Below are positions 36,667-45,557 of a DNA stretch of 64,000 nucleotides, in pieces. Under the pieces are notes generated by a model. It searched no databases. It was given only the letters and a program-made list of their open reading frames with translations, and had not been told where the DNA came from. This DNA comes from Planctomycetota bacterium (GTDB lineage Bacteria; Planctomycetota; UBA8742; UBA2392), in the NCBI GenBank assembly GCA_015075515.1, contig JABTUE010000003.1:558001-622000 (forward strand), written 5' to 3'. A program made the translations under genes and the position numbers. The number at the start of each line of letters is the position of its first letter. Positions within the stretch are counted from its first letter, which is position 1.

Positions 36667-37296
36667 CTAGGCCGCCAGTTGCGCCTCACGCGCGGCACGG
36701 GTCAGCTCCTCGACCATCGCCACGGCTTCGGCGGGCGCGCCCTTGCGCAGGGCGGCCAGGAACGTTTCGCGCTCGGGCTCGTTCATGCCCGGCACCATCC
36801 AGCTTGTGTACACGGCCACCTTGGCGGGATTGATGCTGGACACCAGCGCGTTCTCGGCCTGGATGAGCTGCTCGTCGCTGTAGGCGCGCCACAGGGCGGC
36901 AATGATCTCGGTTTCTTCTTCGGCCATGTGGCCGAACTGGGTGGCCGCATAGCGCGAAAGCGCCAGGTACAGCGTGTAGCCCGTGGCGCGGTTTCCCGGC
37001 GCGGTTTCGCACAGGCGCAGGATTTCTTCTTCCTGCGAATCCAGCACCTGGTGCGTGGCCGCCACGCGCCGCGCCAGATTCGGGGACGCGGACTTAAGCA
37101 AGGGTTCGTAGAAAACATCCTCGTGCGCGGCGTGCCCGTGCATCAATTGCAGCGACTGGCGCAGCCTGGCGACCAGCGATTCGGCCGCGTCGCGGTCGGC
37201 AAAGTCAAGGCTGCCGACGGCGCGCAGCAGATACGCCAGTTCGTAACGGATGCCCTTGTGGATATAGGTGTAAAAGTTGTAGCGGTCGGTCTGCAT
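36667..37296 (-). CDS. Hemerythrin HHE-domain protein
   Basis: A 209-residue helical protein likely holding a di-iron centre. The His/Glu pattern runs YIHKGIRYELAYLL, MHGHAAHEDVFYEPLL, THQVLDSQEEEIL and FGHMAEEETEIIAALW. That is a four-helix bundle with one HHE motif per helix pair. Such proteins bind or sense O2 or NO, or repair iron-sulfur centres. The ATG at 37296 has AGGAG upstream. It is followed by a hairpin. The 131-nt region before it, up to the PNPOx-GAF gene, contains two direct TGCTAAA copies and could hold its promoter. Confidence 0.8.
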   Translation of the reverse strand: MQTDRYNFYTYIHKGIRYELAYLLRAVGSLDFADRDAAESLVARLRQSLQLMHGHAAHEDVFYEPLLKSASPNLARRVAATHQVLDSQEEEILRLCETAPGNRATGYTLYLALSRYAATQFGHMAEEETEIIAALWRAYSDEQLIQAENALVSSINPAKVAVYTSWMVPGMNEPERETFLAALRKGAPAEAVAMVEELTRAAREAQLAA

Positions 37297-37427
37297 GGCG
37301 TGGTCTCCTGTTTTGGTTGGTGCTGCCTGACAGGAAAGATACGCCACAAACGCGCCGGCACGTTCCTAAGTGTTCGCTACGTACTTGCTAAATGAATGCT
37401 AAAGACGCGGTCAGGCCCGAATGACGG

Positions 37428-38783
37428 CTACGGCTTTTCTTCCAGCACGATTTCGCAGTCACGCTCGAGCACAAACCGGCCGCGCTTGACACTGACCAGC
37501 CGCACGTCGGGGCAACGCTCGGCCAGCCGCTTGCGCAGCAGAATCAGGCGGCTTTCCAGGTTATCCTTCACCGGCGGCAGCCCCAGGCTGTCATCCATGC
37601 GCAGTTCGCGGTTGCTGAACTCGCGGCGGCCCTGGGCGTGTTCACGCAGCAGCTTCCACAAGATGCGCGCCGGCACGTTGCGGATCAGGTACTCGCCGTC
37701 CACGAACACGCTTTCATCGCCCGCAAACCACGTGAACAGGCGACGGCGCGCCGGCAAGGGCGCCGGCAGAGGCTCCACGCGCGCTTCCCCGTCTTCGTCT
37801 TCGCGGTCGGACAAAATGGCAATCGCCAGCGCCGCCTGGTTGGCCAGCAGCGAAAGAAAGGCCTCGTGCCAGTCTTCAAACGCCAGCGGGTCGCGCGACT
37901 CCAGCGCCAGAACACCGATCAGCCGGTCGTGCGCCACCAGCGGCAGGGCCAGTTGCGCCTGCGCGTCGGCCAGGCCGGGCAGCGGGATCTCGACCTCCAG
38001 GCGCGCGCCCGCGCGGCTGGCCGACTCGCGCACCGCGCGCGCGTATCGCCGCACCGCCGCCAGGCCGCCAACCCGCAGCGGCTTGCGCGTCCGGGCCACG
38101 GTGCCGATCAGGCCCTCGCCCAGTTTCACTTCGGCCCCGGCGCCAACGCGGTCGTAACCGCGGCTGTCAATCGCGATCAACTTGCCGCAATCTTCTTCGT
38201 GCAGCATCAGCAGCGCATGCGAGGCACCAAACAGCGAGGCCATGCTGGCCAGCAACTCGGCATACAGCGCCTCGAGCGTGCGGGCGCGGCACAGCCGGTC
38301 GCTCAGCAGTTGCAGACTGCGCAGTTCTTCGCGCCCGGCCTGGCCCGATTCGGGGCTCCAGGGCAACGGCGTGTCGGGCGCGGCCTGCAACGCGCCCGAC
38401 AGGGTCTGTAACGACAGTACTTCATACACATCGGCGCTGATCAGTCGGAAAATGCCGGCCATGCCCGTGGCGCGTGCGATCGCGTCAATACGCGCGGCCA
38501 TGTCGTCAAACAACGGACCGCTGGTTTCCGCGCGCAGAAAACGCAACTGCATCAGGTACGGCTGCAACGTCACCGGGTCCCACAGGCGCACGCTGGCAAA
38601 GGGGTTCTGATCCACATTGCGGCGGGTCTTGTTGAAGAATTGGCAGCTCAGCGCCACATGTTTCTCGTCCAAGTAGTACACCTGGCTCAGCATTGCCATG
38701 TTCGGCGTGCCGTCGGCGCCGCACGTCGCGATCCCCGCCGGCGTGACGCCCTGAAAGCAGTGCATGATTTCTGACAGCTTCAT
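37428..38783 (-). CDS. PNPOx-like / GAF / winged-helix regulatory protein
   Basis: A 451-residue protein of three parts. Residues 1-130 are a pyridoxamine-5'-phosphate-oxidase-like split barrel (GVTPAGIATCGADGTPNMAMLSQVYYL, DQNPFASVRLWDP), probably FMN-binding. Residues about 165-315 are a GAF domain (LSDRLCRARTLEALYAELL, LGEGLIGTVARTRKPLRV, LALPLVAHDRLIGVLALES). Residues about 345-450 are a winged-helix-like end (VDGEYLIRNVPARILWKLL, LVSVKRGRFVLERDCEIVLE), as in OmpR or adenylate-cyclase-linked DNA-binding domains. It may couple a flavin or redox cue to transcription (inference). It overlaps the upstream PNPOx gene by 4 nt. Confidence 0.75.
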   Translation of the reverse strand: MKLSEIMHCFQGVTPAGIATCGADGTPNMAMLSQVYYLDEKHVALSCQFFNKTRRNVDQNPFASVRLWDPVTLQPYLMQLRFLRAETSGPLFDDMAARIDAIARATGMAGIFRLISADVYEVLSLQTLSGALQAAPDTPLPWSPESGQAGREELRSLQLLSDRLCRARTLEALYAELLASMASLFGASHALLMLHEEDCGKLIAIDSRGYDRVGAGAEVKLGEGLIGTVARTRKPLRVGGLAAVRRYARAVRESASRAGARLEVEIPLPGLADAQAQLALPLVAHDRLIGVLALESRDPLAFEDWHEAFLSLLANQAALAIAILSDREDEDGEARVEPLPAPLPARRRLFTWFAGDESVFVDGEYLIRNVPARILWKLLREHAQGRREFSNRELRMDDSLGLPPVKDNLESRLILLRKRLAERCPDVRLVSVKRGRFVLERDCEIVLEEKP

Positions 38784-39244
38784 GCCCGTGCCTCCACAGC
38801 CCGGCCCGCGCCGGGGCCGGGCGTCTGCTCGAACACCTGCTCCACGGTGAACTCCACGGCCGTGCAGGGCATGAAGTTCATGCGTTCCAGCACCGTGGGC
38901 GCAAAGCCGATGGCCGAAAGTTCGGCCTTGGTACGGGCCACGAACTCGGCCGCCTGCTTCAGTTCGGGGACCGTGGCATCGCGCACGGCCAGGCAACGCC
39001 CCTTCATCTGGATTCCGCGGTGCGTGGTGGGTTCTTCGACCAGCACCGCAATCACGCCGTTGGCGCGCAGGTTGGCCTGTGCCGGGGTGCTTTCAAACGA
39101 CGGGATGAACACGATGCCGCGCCCGCGCGCGGTTATCACTACGGCGCTGCCGGAAACACACAGCGGCCGCAACGCGGCGTCGCGGGTCGCCACCAGCACG
39201 CACAGCCCGCGTTTGAGAAACTCGGCAACGTCAATCTGGCCCAT
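38780..39244 (-). CDS. Pyridoxamine-5'-phosphate-oxidase-like flavin protein
   Basis: A 154-residue split-barrel protein (LCVLVATRDAALRPLCVSGSAVVITARG, IAVLVEEPTTHRGIQMKGRC) related to PNPOx. It would bind FMN or a flavin-like cofactor as a dimer. The stop overlaps the start of the regulatory protein at 38783 by 4 nt, so the two are made together. It may act as its partner or substrate sensor. True PNPOx activity is not implied, because the B6-phosphate residues cannot be confirmed. Confidence 0.8.
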   Translation of the reverse strand: MGQIDVAEFLKRGLCVLVATRDAALRPLCVSGSAVVITARGRGIVFIPSFESTPAQANLRANGVIAVLVEEPTTHRGIQMKGRCLAVRDATVPELKQAAEFVARTKAELSAIGFAPTVLERMNFMPCTAVEFTVEQVFEQTPGPGAGRAVEARA

Positions 39245-39295
39245 AGCTGCCCCGCGCGGATGCTACCCGGATGCCCCGCCACGCGCAGGGCGAAT

Positions 39296-39610
39296 TCAGC
39301 ACCGCGCCACGGGCGTGCGCTGCTCGTCACACTTGCAAGGGATCTTTTTGCAGCGCGGGCAGCCGCTGCCGTACCTCTCACGGGCGACTTCTTCCAGATC
39401 CACGTTGGCGATGCTGGCCAGTGTGGTCAGCCAGGCCAGCACATCGGCGAACTCGTGGCGCAGGTTTTCGCGGCTGGTGCGACCGTTGACCGCCCTTGCC
39501 AGTTCCCCCACTTCTTCGGTGAACCACAGAAATGTGTTCACGATGCCGCGCTTGCGGTCCTTGTCGCCGAAAGTTCGATCTATCACCTGCTGGAATTCGC
39601 TGATTTTCAT
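39296..39610 (-). CDS. MazG-like nucleotide pyrophosphohydrolase
   Basis: A 104-residue protein with the all-alpha NTP-PPase signature: FTEEVGELARAVNG for EExxE and EFADVLAWLTTLA for ExxD. It would cleave non-canonical or excess NTPs to NMP + PPi. A Cys-rich C-terminus (CPRCKKIPCKCDEQ) gives a possible small zinc site that the core family does not need. The ATG at 39610 is preferred. It is 51 nt downstream of the PNPOx gene stop region and 29 nt before the pheS end, all on one strand. Confidence 0.8.
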   Translation of the reverse strand: MKISEFQQVIDRTFGDKDRKRGIVNTFLWFTEEVGELARAVNGRTSRENLRHEFADVLAWLTTLASIANVDLEEVARERYGSGCPRCKKIPCKCDEQRTPVARC

Positions 39611-39639
39611 GGCGCCGTTTCCCGCAAGGCCGGCCGCGC

Positions 39640-40665
39640 TCAAAACTGGCGCAGAAACCGCATGTCGTTGGCCACAAAGTGGCGGATGTCGCCGATGCCG
39701 TGCTTGAGCATGGCGATGCGTTCCACACCCATGCCGAAGGCAAACCCGTTGTACTTTTCGGGGTCATAGCCCACGGCCTTGAGCACATTCGGGTGCACCA
39801 TGCCGCAGCCCAGAATCTCCAGCCAGGGCTTTTTCAGGTGGCGGAACATCTCACAGTTAATGTCCACTTCGGCGCTGACTTCGGTAAACGGAAAGTAGTG
39901 CGGGCGCAGGCGCATCCTGGTGTCCGCCCCGAAGTATTCACGCACGAACAGTTCCAGCACGCTGCGCAAATCGCCAAAGGTCAGGTCTTCGGCCACGGCC
40001 AGGCCTTCAATCTGGTGAAACATGAAGTGATGCGTCGCGTCCACTTCGTCGGGCCGATAGACGCGGCCAGGCGCGATCACGCGCAGTGGCGGCTTCATTG
40101 CCTGCATGGCGCGGATCTGGATTGTGCTGGTCTGGCTGCGCAGCAGCAGCGGCACCGGTTTTGGCGGCCAGTCCGGGCCCGTAAGCTGCAAGAAGAAGTT
40201 GTCCTCTTCGTTGCGCGCCGGGTGGCCGGGCGGAATGTTCAGCGCATCAAAGTTATGGAACTCGTCCTCGACTTCGGGGCCCTCAACCTGCGCGAAGCCA
40301 AGCCGGTTGAAGATCGCAACAATCTCTTCAATCGTCTGCGTGATGATGTGAGCGTGGCCGACTTCGCGCCGCACGCCCGGACGCGTCACGTCAAAGTCGC
40401 CGCCGGCTTTGGCCGGGACACTCGCAAGCCGCGTTTTGGCGGCATCAAATGCCGCGGTCAACTTCGCGTTAAGTTCGTTGGCGGCCTTGCCGAACTGGCC
40501 GCGTTGTTCCCTGGGCACATCCTTGAGCGCGCCCAGGAACTTTTTCACCAGGCCGGATCCGCCCAGATACTCGCGCCGGGCGTCTTCGAGCTGTTCGGGT
40601 GTGGCGGCGCCCTCGAAGGCGTGCAGGCCGGCGCTCAGGGCAGCAGAAATAGCGGCAAGGTCCAT
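39640..40665 (-). CDS. pheS: Phenylalanine--tRNA ligase alpha subunit
   Basis: Class II synthetase alpha chain of 341 residues, which charges tRNA-Phe in an alpha2beta2 complex with PheT. Motif 2-type RTQTSTIQIRAM-like residues (LLRSQTSTIQIRAM), GRVYRPDEVDATHHFMFHQIEGL and GCGMVHPNVLKAVGYDPEKYNGFAFGMGVERIAML are all present. The N-terminal coiled-coil tRNA-binding arm is intact. The usual partner pheT is not next to it; MazG-like follows instead. The 181-nt upstream region has short GGGCAT/ATGCCC tandem units and no obvious T-box. Confidence 0.95.
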   Translation of the reverse strand: MDLAAISAALSAGLHAFEGAATPEQLEDARREYLGGSGLVKKFLGALKDVPREQRGQFGKAANELNAKLTAAFDAAKTRLASVPAKAGGDFDVTRPGVRREVGHAHIITQTIEEIVAIFNRLGFAQVEGPEVEDEFHNFDALNIPPGHPARNEEDNFFLQLTGPDWPPKPVPLLLRSQTSTIQIRAMQAMKPPLRVIAPGRVYRPDEVDATHHFMFHQIEGLAVAEDLTFGDLRSVLELFVREYFGADTRMRLRPHYFPFTEVSAEVDINCEMFRHLKKPWLEILGCGMVHPNVLKAVGYDPEKYNGFAFGMGVERIAMLKHGIGDIRHFVANDMRFLRQF

Positions 40666-40846
40666 GGGGCGCGAAAGATAGCAAGGGCCCGGGGCAGGGC
40701 ATAGGGCATGGGGCATAGGCGGATGGGGAAGACCAGAGTCCGCCCGCACAAGCGGGGAGACCCCGATACAGTTGGCGTACATACCGGTTCGTTCCGCCGC
40801 GGCCCCCGACGGATTAGGGACAAAGCGCGGGCGGGCTCAGGTTTGA

Positions 40847-41956
40847 CTACCGCGTCGGCGGCTTGCGCTGCGGCGGAGCCGTGCCGGGCCTGGCGGATGC
40901 CGGCCTGGCGGCAGGTTTGCCCGCGCCCTCACTGCCCAGCGGTTTGGAAAATGTGTTGGGGTCGGCACGTTTGGGCGGCGCGTCCTTGGGCGGCACCGGG
41001 ATCGGGGCGGCAAAGCTGGCGCCACTGACCGGGTCACGGGTTTCACCCACGGGCGGGCGCGTGCCGCTGCTGTTCAGCGGTGCGGTGCTGTCCAGACCCG
41101 CGTGCAGAAGCGCGTCGCGGGCCTTTTTGAGCACCGCCAGCACGGCCGGAATATTCGGCAGCCGCCGGCGCGGGTCCTTGGCCGTCATGGCGACAATCGC
41201 CTCGCGCAATTCCTTGGGCAGCGCGCCGAACGTTTCTTCGGGCATGGGCAGTGGCTCATTGACCACGTTCAGCAGCACCGCCATGGGCGTTTCGCCCTCA
41301 AAGGGCAAAATCCCCGTCAGAAACTGCCACAGCGTCACGCCCAGCGCGTAGATGTCCACGCGCATGTCCACCGTGGTGGTCTTGATCTGTTCGGGTGCCA
41401 TGTAGTTGGGCGTGCCCACCACCTGGTTGCTGAGTGTCAGGGCCGTGGCGGTGTTGGTCAGGCTGCGCGCCAGGCCGAAATCCGTCACCTTCACCTTGCC
41501 GTCGCGCGCGATCAGAATGTTCGCGGGCTTGATGTCGCGGTGCATGATTTCCTGCTCGTGCGCCTCGCCCAGCGCGCGGGCCACAAAGCCGGCAATGTTC
41601 ACAGCCCGCATGGGCGAAAACCGCTTTTCGCGATCCAGCAGCTTCTGTGCGTCCACGCCCTCCACATACTCCATGACCAGGTAATAGACGCCGTGGCTCT
41701 GGCCAACGTCCAGCGTGCGCACAATGTTGGGGTGCTGCAGCCGGCCGGAAAGCCGTGCCTCGCGCAGAAAACGTTCGACCAGCTCGGTCCGGCCCACGAA
41801 CAAATCCGGCAGCAGCTTGATCGCCACCTTCATGTCCAGGCCGGCATGATAACCAAGATACACCGCGCCCATGCCGCCACGGCCAAGCAGGCTTTTGGCG
41901 ACCACGTTGCCAAATGTCTGTCCGATGATGGGGTCGGTCGCGGGTGCCGGTGCCAT
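40847..41956 (-). CDS. Eukaryotic-type Ser/Thr protein kinase
   Basis: A 369-residue Hanks-type kinase. The glycine loop LGRGGMGAVYLG, Lys47 in VAIKLL, HRDIKPANIL, DFGLARSL and GTPNYMAPEQI give all catalytic elements. The C-terminal 90 residues are a Pro/Ala/Thr/Lys-rich disordered tail, with no transmembrane helix, so the protein is cytosolic. Planctomycetota and Myxococcota have many such kinases. No phosphatase or FHA gene is adjacent. It lies between pheS and an acyl-CoA dehydrogenase on the same strand, each separated by short gaps. Confidence 0.92.
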   Translation of the reverse strand: MAPAPATDPIIGQTFGNVVAKSLLGRGGMGAVYLGYHAGLDMKVAIKLLPDLFVGRTELVERFLREARLSGRLQHPNIVRTLDVGQSHGVYYLVMEYVEGVDAQKLLDREKRFSPMRAVNIAGFVARALGEAHEQEIMHRDIKPANILIARDGKVKVTDFGLARSLTNTATALTLSNQVVGTPNYMAPEQIKTTTVDMRVDIYALGVTLWQFLTGILPFEGETPMAVLLNVVNEPLPMPEETFGALPKELREAIVAMTAKDPRRRLPNIPAVLAVLKKARDALLHAGLDSTAPLNSSGTRPPVGETRDPVSGASFAAPIPVPPKDAPPKRADPNTFSKPLGSEGAGKPAARPASARPGTAPPQRKPPTR

Positions 41957-42045
41957 GAAGCGCCTCGGGCCTGATTATGCCGCAAGCCGCCGCGCCGGGC
42001 CAGCGTGGGCCGGGCGGCAAATCAGGCTTTTTCTGTGCCGCGCGC

Positions 42046-43200
42046 CTAACCCGACAGGGCGCGCGAGATCACAATGCGCTGGACCTGGCTGGTGCCCTCG
42101 TAGATCTCCGTGATGCGCGCGTCACGGAAATAGCGTTCAACGTCGTACTCTTTGCTGTAGCCGTTGCCGCCGAAGATCTGCACCGCGTCCTTGGCGGCCT
42201 TGTTGGCGGTTTCGCTGGCGAACAGCTTGGCCATGGCGGCTTCCTTGGCGCAGTTCTGGCCGTGGTCGCGCAGCCACGCCGCGCGGTACATCAGAAGTCT
42301 TGACGCATCAAGCCTTGTGGCCATGTCCGCCAGCATCCACTGCACGGCCTGGAAGTTGATGATCGGTTCGCCGAACTGCTCGCGCTGGCGGGCATAGGCC
42401 GTGGCGTCCTCCAGACACGCGCGGCCAATTCCCACGGCCTGGGCGGCAATGCCGATGCGCCCGCCGTCCAGCGTGTCCAGCGCGATGCCAAAACCCTTGC
42501 CCTCGTCGCCGATGCGGTTGGCTTCCGGAATGCGGCAGTCCTCAAACAGCACCTCGCAGGTCGCGCTGCCGCGGATGCCCATCTTCTTTTCCTTCTTGCC
42601 GATTCTTACGCCCTTGCGTTCGGCCTCGACCAGAAACGTGCTGATGCCGCGGATCTTGTGCTCCTTGCTGGTGCGCGCCATCACGATGAACACGTCGGCG
42701 TAGGGCGCGCTGGTGATCCACAGCTTGCTGCCGTTGAGCACGTATTCGCTGCCGTCGCGCCTGGCCTCGCACACCAGACTGCCGGCGTCGGTGCCGCTGC
42801 CGGCCTCGGACAGGCAGTATGCGCCCAGCCACTCCCCGCTTGCCATTTTGGGCAGAACGCGGCGTTTCTGTTCTTCGGTGCCCCACTTGGTCAACAGGCT
42901 TGAAAACAGGCTCATGTGCACGCTGAGCGTCACGCCGGTGCTGGCGCACACGCGGTTGATTTCCTCGAGTGTCACCGAGGCCGCCTGGTTGCCCTGGCGG
43001 CTGTCATAAAAGCCGGCGCCGCCAAAAGCCTCCGGGATGGTGATGCCGCACAGGCCGAGTTCGCCCAGTTTGCGGAACGCGTTGATGTCGAACTCTTCGT
43101 CGCGGTCCATCTTGCGCGCCAGCGGCTTGAGTTCCTTTTCGGCAAACTCGCGGGCGGTGGTCTGAAGCATCTGCAGGTCTTCGGTCAGGGCAAAGTCCAC
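42046..43200 (-). CDS. Acyl-CoA dehydrogenase
   Basis: A 384-residue FAD enzyme that introduces the alpha-beta double bond into an acyl-CoA and passes electrons to ETF. Motifs are AYCLSEAGSGTDAGSL (FAD and substrate contacts), LWITSAPYADVF, GGRIGIAAQAVGIGRA and QIFGGNGYSKEYDVERYFRD. The catalytic-base Glu lies in ITEIYEGTSQVQ, as in short- and medium-chain members. The start is GTG 43200 with AGGAGG 5 nt upstream; the longer frame upstream has no conservation. The exact acyl chain cannot be named. No ETF gene is adjacent. Confidence 0.92.
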   Translation of the reverse strand: MDFALTEDLQMLQTTAREFAEKELKPLARKMDRDEEFDINAFRKLGELGLCGITIPEAFGGAGFYDSRQGNQAASVTLEEINRVCASTGVTLSVHMSLFSSLLTKWGTEEQKRRVLPKMASGEWLGAYCLSEAGSGTDAGSLVCEARRDGSEYVLNGSKLWITSAPYADVFIVMARTSKEHKIRGISTFLVEAERKGVRIGKKEKKMGIRGSATCEVLFEDCRIPEANRIGDEGKGFGIALDTLDGGRIGIAAQAVGIGRACLEDATAYARQREQFGEPIINFQAVQWMLADMATRLDASRLLMYRAAWLRDHGQNCAKEAAMAKLFASETANKAAKDAVQIFGGNGYSKEYDVERYFRDARITEIYEGTSQVQRIVISRALSG

Positions 43201-43311
43201 GGCATCCTCCTTGCGCGGGGCTATTTGCCGCCCGCGCCAGAGGCCTGTCAAGGTGCTGCGGGCGCCGGCGTTATCAGACCGTTGAAGAAGTACTTGCTCA
43301 ACGCCCTGCTG

Positions 43312-45462
43312 TCACTCGCGGTCCGGACGCGGCGCAAGCCCCAGCACCAGCGCCAGCGCCAGAGCCGTGGCCGCCACGCCCAGGCTGGCCAGAAGCACCG
43401 CCGCCGTGGAGGCATCAGGCCGCAACAACGACCGGCCGGTCAGGGCGCGGCGCAGTTCGTGCTGGCGAAAGTCGCGCGCCAGCGGCGGCGCCGTACCGTA
43501 GGCGCGGGCCAGGTCGGCCACCAGCGCGATGTGCCAGTCCACTGTCGGCGGTTCATCCGGCGCGGCCAGCAGCGCGCGAAGGTTCGGCGCGTCGAGGTTG
43601 CGGACGATTTCCGAGACCTGCTCGCGCAGCGCGCGCGGACGGCCCGCGGCATGTTCGCTTAGCGCTTCGTCCAGACGCACCGGCCGCACGCCGTCGGCGG
43701 CCAGCATCACGCGCTCCAGCCTCTGTAGTTCGGGGTCTTCCGGCGCCAGCAGCAGCGCCACGGCCAGCGCCTGACGCAGGTGCGCGCGTCGCGGGCCGGG
43801 CTCACTCGGGCGATCCAGCGCCAGCGCAAGATCCTGGCGCAGCTTTTCGGGCGGCGCAGAATCGGGGGCGGCCTTGGCGCGCTCGGGCTCTACACGCGCC
43901 CGCAGCCGCGCCAGCGTCGCGGCGTCATTGTCGGCCAGCACCTGTTCCAGCGCCGCCCAGGATTGCGCTGATGCGCCCAGCAGCGGCAAGGCCGTCAGTA
44001 CCAGAACTCCCGCCGCCGCGCGCCACAACCCCGTGGCGCGCGAACGCGGCACCGTGTGCAGCGATCCGATCCAAACCGCCGCGAATCCGATCGCCATGCC
44101 CGCCAGCGCCAACGAATGCCCCCGGTGTGCCAGCGCCAGCACCGGCACCGCCGCCACAAAAAGCGGCCGCGCAACCCGCAATGCCAGCATCACGTTCAGG
44201 CGCTCTACCCACGGCCGGCCGCTTTCAAAGGCCGCGCTGACCAGCCGCATGCCCGGCCCCGCGCGCCGGGCCAGCGTAAGATGCATCAGCGCCAGCAGCG
44301 CCGGCAGAATCTTTGTCAACGGCTCGGCGGCATCGGGCACACCACGCCACCAGTCGGCCCCCACCCCGGCCAGAATCACTGCCGCCGCCAGCAATCCGGC
44401 ACGAAACGCCGGCGAACGCGTGCTGTCAGGAAGCCAGCGCCGCGCCCCCACCAGCGCCGTCACGCCAAAGGCCGCACCCAGCGCCACCATGAATTGCCAG
44501 CCCAGCGTGATCTGCCGCGCCGTGGGCGTCCATTCCGGCGGCCAGCCCGTAAACAGCTCGCGCCCCAGAGCCGGCACCAGCTCAATCAGCAGCAGTTCCG
44601 GCGACGCGTGTTCGGCCGCGGGTACCACACCCTGGCGCACGCACACCGCGCACAGCAGCACCAGCCCGGTCAGACCCGTCACCACCAGCACCGTGCCGAT
44701 GCTGGCGGTCAAAATGCGCGCCTCGCGCCCCACATTGGCGCGCTGGGGCAGGCCCGCGCCGGCGGCCGTCAGCAGCCCCGCCTGGGCGCCTATTGCCAGC
44801 AGCGCGCAGCTTACCGCGTCGGCCCACAGTCGCGCCGACGCCAGCGGCTCCAGCCGCGGCCGCGCCACCAGCGCCGCCAGTCCCCCCGCGCCCGGCAGCG
44901 CGTAGCCCGCCACCAGCCCCAGCGCGAACAACAGCACCATCAGCCACAACAGCCACCCGCCGATCCAGCCCAAGCCCGCCAGCCTGCGCCGCGCCGCCGT
45001 GGCCACCAGCGCCGCGCACGCAACCGCCATCAGCCCCGCGCCCCAGGCCAGCGTGTCACCGCGCATCGGCCAGGAAGCCGCGGCCTGTGTCAGTTCACGC
45101 GCCGGGTACACCAGGCGCGCGCCGGGGTCCAGCCAGACCATGTCGGCGATCCAGCCACAGGCCCGCGCCCCGGCGGCAAACAACACCGCCGCCAGCGCCG
45201 CGCGCACCAGCAGCGCCGGCGCGAACAGGGCCTCGCGGCCTGCCAGCCGCTGGTCCAGGCGCCCGCCGGCCAGCGCCAGCCGCACCACCGGCGCGCCCAG
45301 AAGCAGCAGCAGCGCCAGCACCACCGGCAGAAACAGCGCCCCGTGTTCGATCAACCCGCGCGTGACCAGAAACGGCCCGCCCAGCGCGCTTACCGCCAGC
45401 AGCGTGGTGGCCAGAAACACCCCGCGGCTGTGCCAGCGTATGCGACTGGAACCTTGCGGCAT
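43312..45462 (-). CDS. Multi-pass membrane protein, SLC6/NSS-transporter-like
   Basis: A 716-residue protein with about 10 hydrophobic helices in the first 500 residues and a roughly 200-residue soluble tail ending in a helix. The segment ARLWADAVSCALLAIGAQAGLL followed by ANVGREARILTASIGT resembles helix 6 and the following loop of sodium:neurotransmitter symporters (WxDAxxQ..FFSLSLGxGVL, then NxxRDA). The Na+ and substrate sites are not clearly kept, so it may be a degenerate transporter or a membrane sensor. Very Ala/Gly-rich. The tail (EQVLADNDAATLARLRARVEPER) may form helical repeats. Function unknown. Confidence 0.6.
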   Translation of the reverse strand: MPQGSSRIRWHSRGVFLATTLLAVSALGGPFLVTRGLIEHGALFLPVVLALLLLLGAPVVRLALAGGRLDQRLAGREALFAPALLVRAALAAVLFAAGARACGWIADMVWLDPGARLVYPARELTQAAASWPMRGDTLAWGAGLMAVACAALVATAARRRLAGLGWIGGWLLWLMVLLFALGLVAGYALPGAGGLAALVARPRLEPLASARLWADAVSCALLAIGAQAGLLTAAGAGLPQRANVGREARILTASIGTVLVVTGLTGLVLLCAVCVRQGVVPAAEHASPELLLIELVPALGRELFTGWPPEWTPTARQITLGWQFMVALGAAFGVTALVGARRWLPDSTRSPAFRAGLLAAAVILAGVGADWWRGVPDAAEPLTKILPALLALMHLTLARRAGPGMRLVSAAFESGRPWVERLNVMLALRVARPLFVAAVPVLALAHRGHSLALAGMAIGFAAVWIGSLHTVPRSRATGLWRAAAGVLVLTALPLLGASAQSWAALEQVLADNDAATLARLRARVEPERAKAAPDSAPPEKLRQDLALALDRPSEPGPRRAHLRQALAVALLLAPEDPELQRLERVMLAADGVRPVRLDEALSEHAAGRPRALREQVSEIVRNLDAPNLRALLAAPDEPPTVDWHIALVADLARAYGTAPPLARDFRQHELRRALTGRSLLRPDASTAAVLLASLGVAATALALALVLGLAPRPDRE

Positions 45463-45557
45463 CGGGCGCGCGCCTCCAAATCCGACAATTCATGCCGTCA
45501 ACGGGCCGTCACAACGTAACAATGCAACCCCGGCAGGTAACCAATTAAGGAAAACAC

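Noticed and set aside
40692..40712. GGGCAT tandem units as a CRISPR or VNTR element
   Set aside because: Only three short imperfect units; too few for a repeat element.
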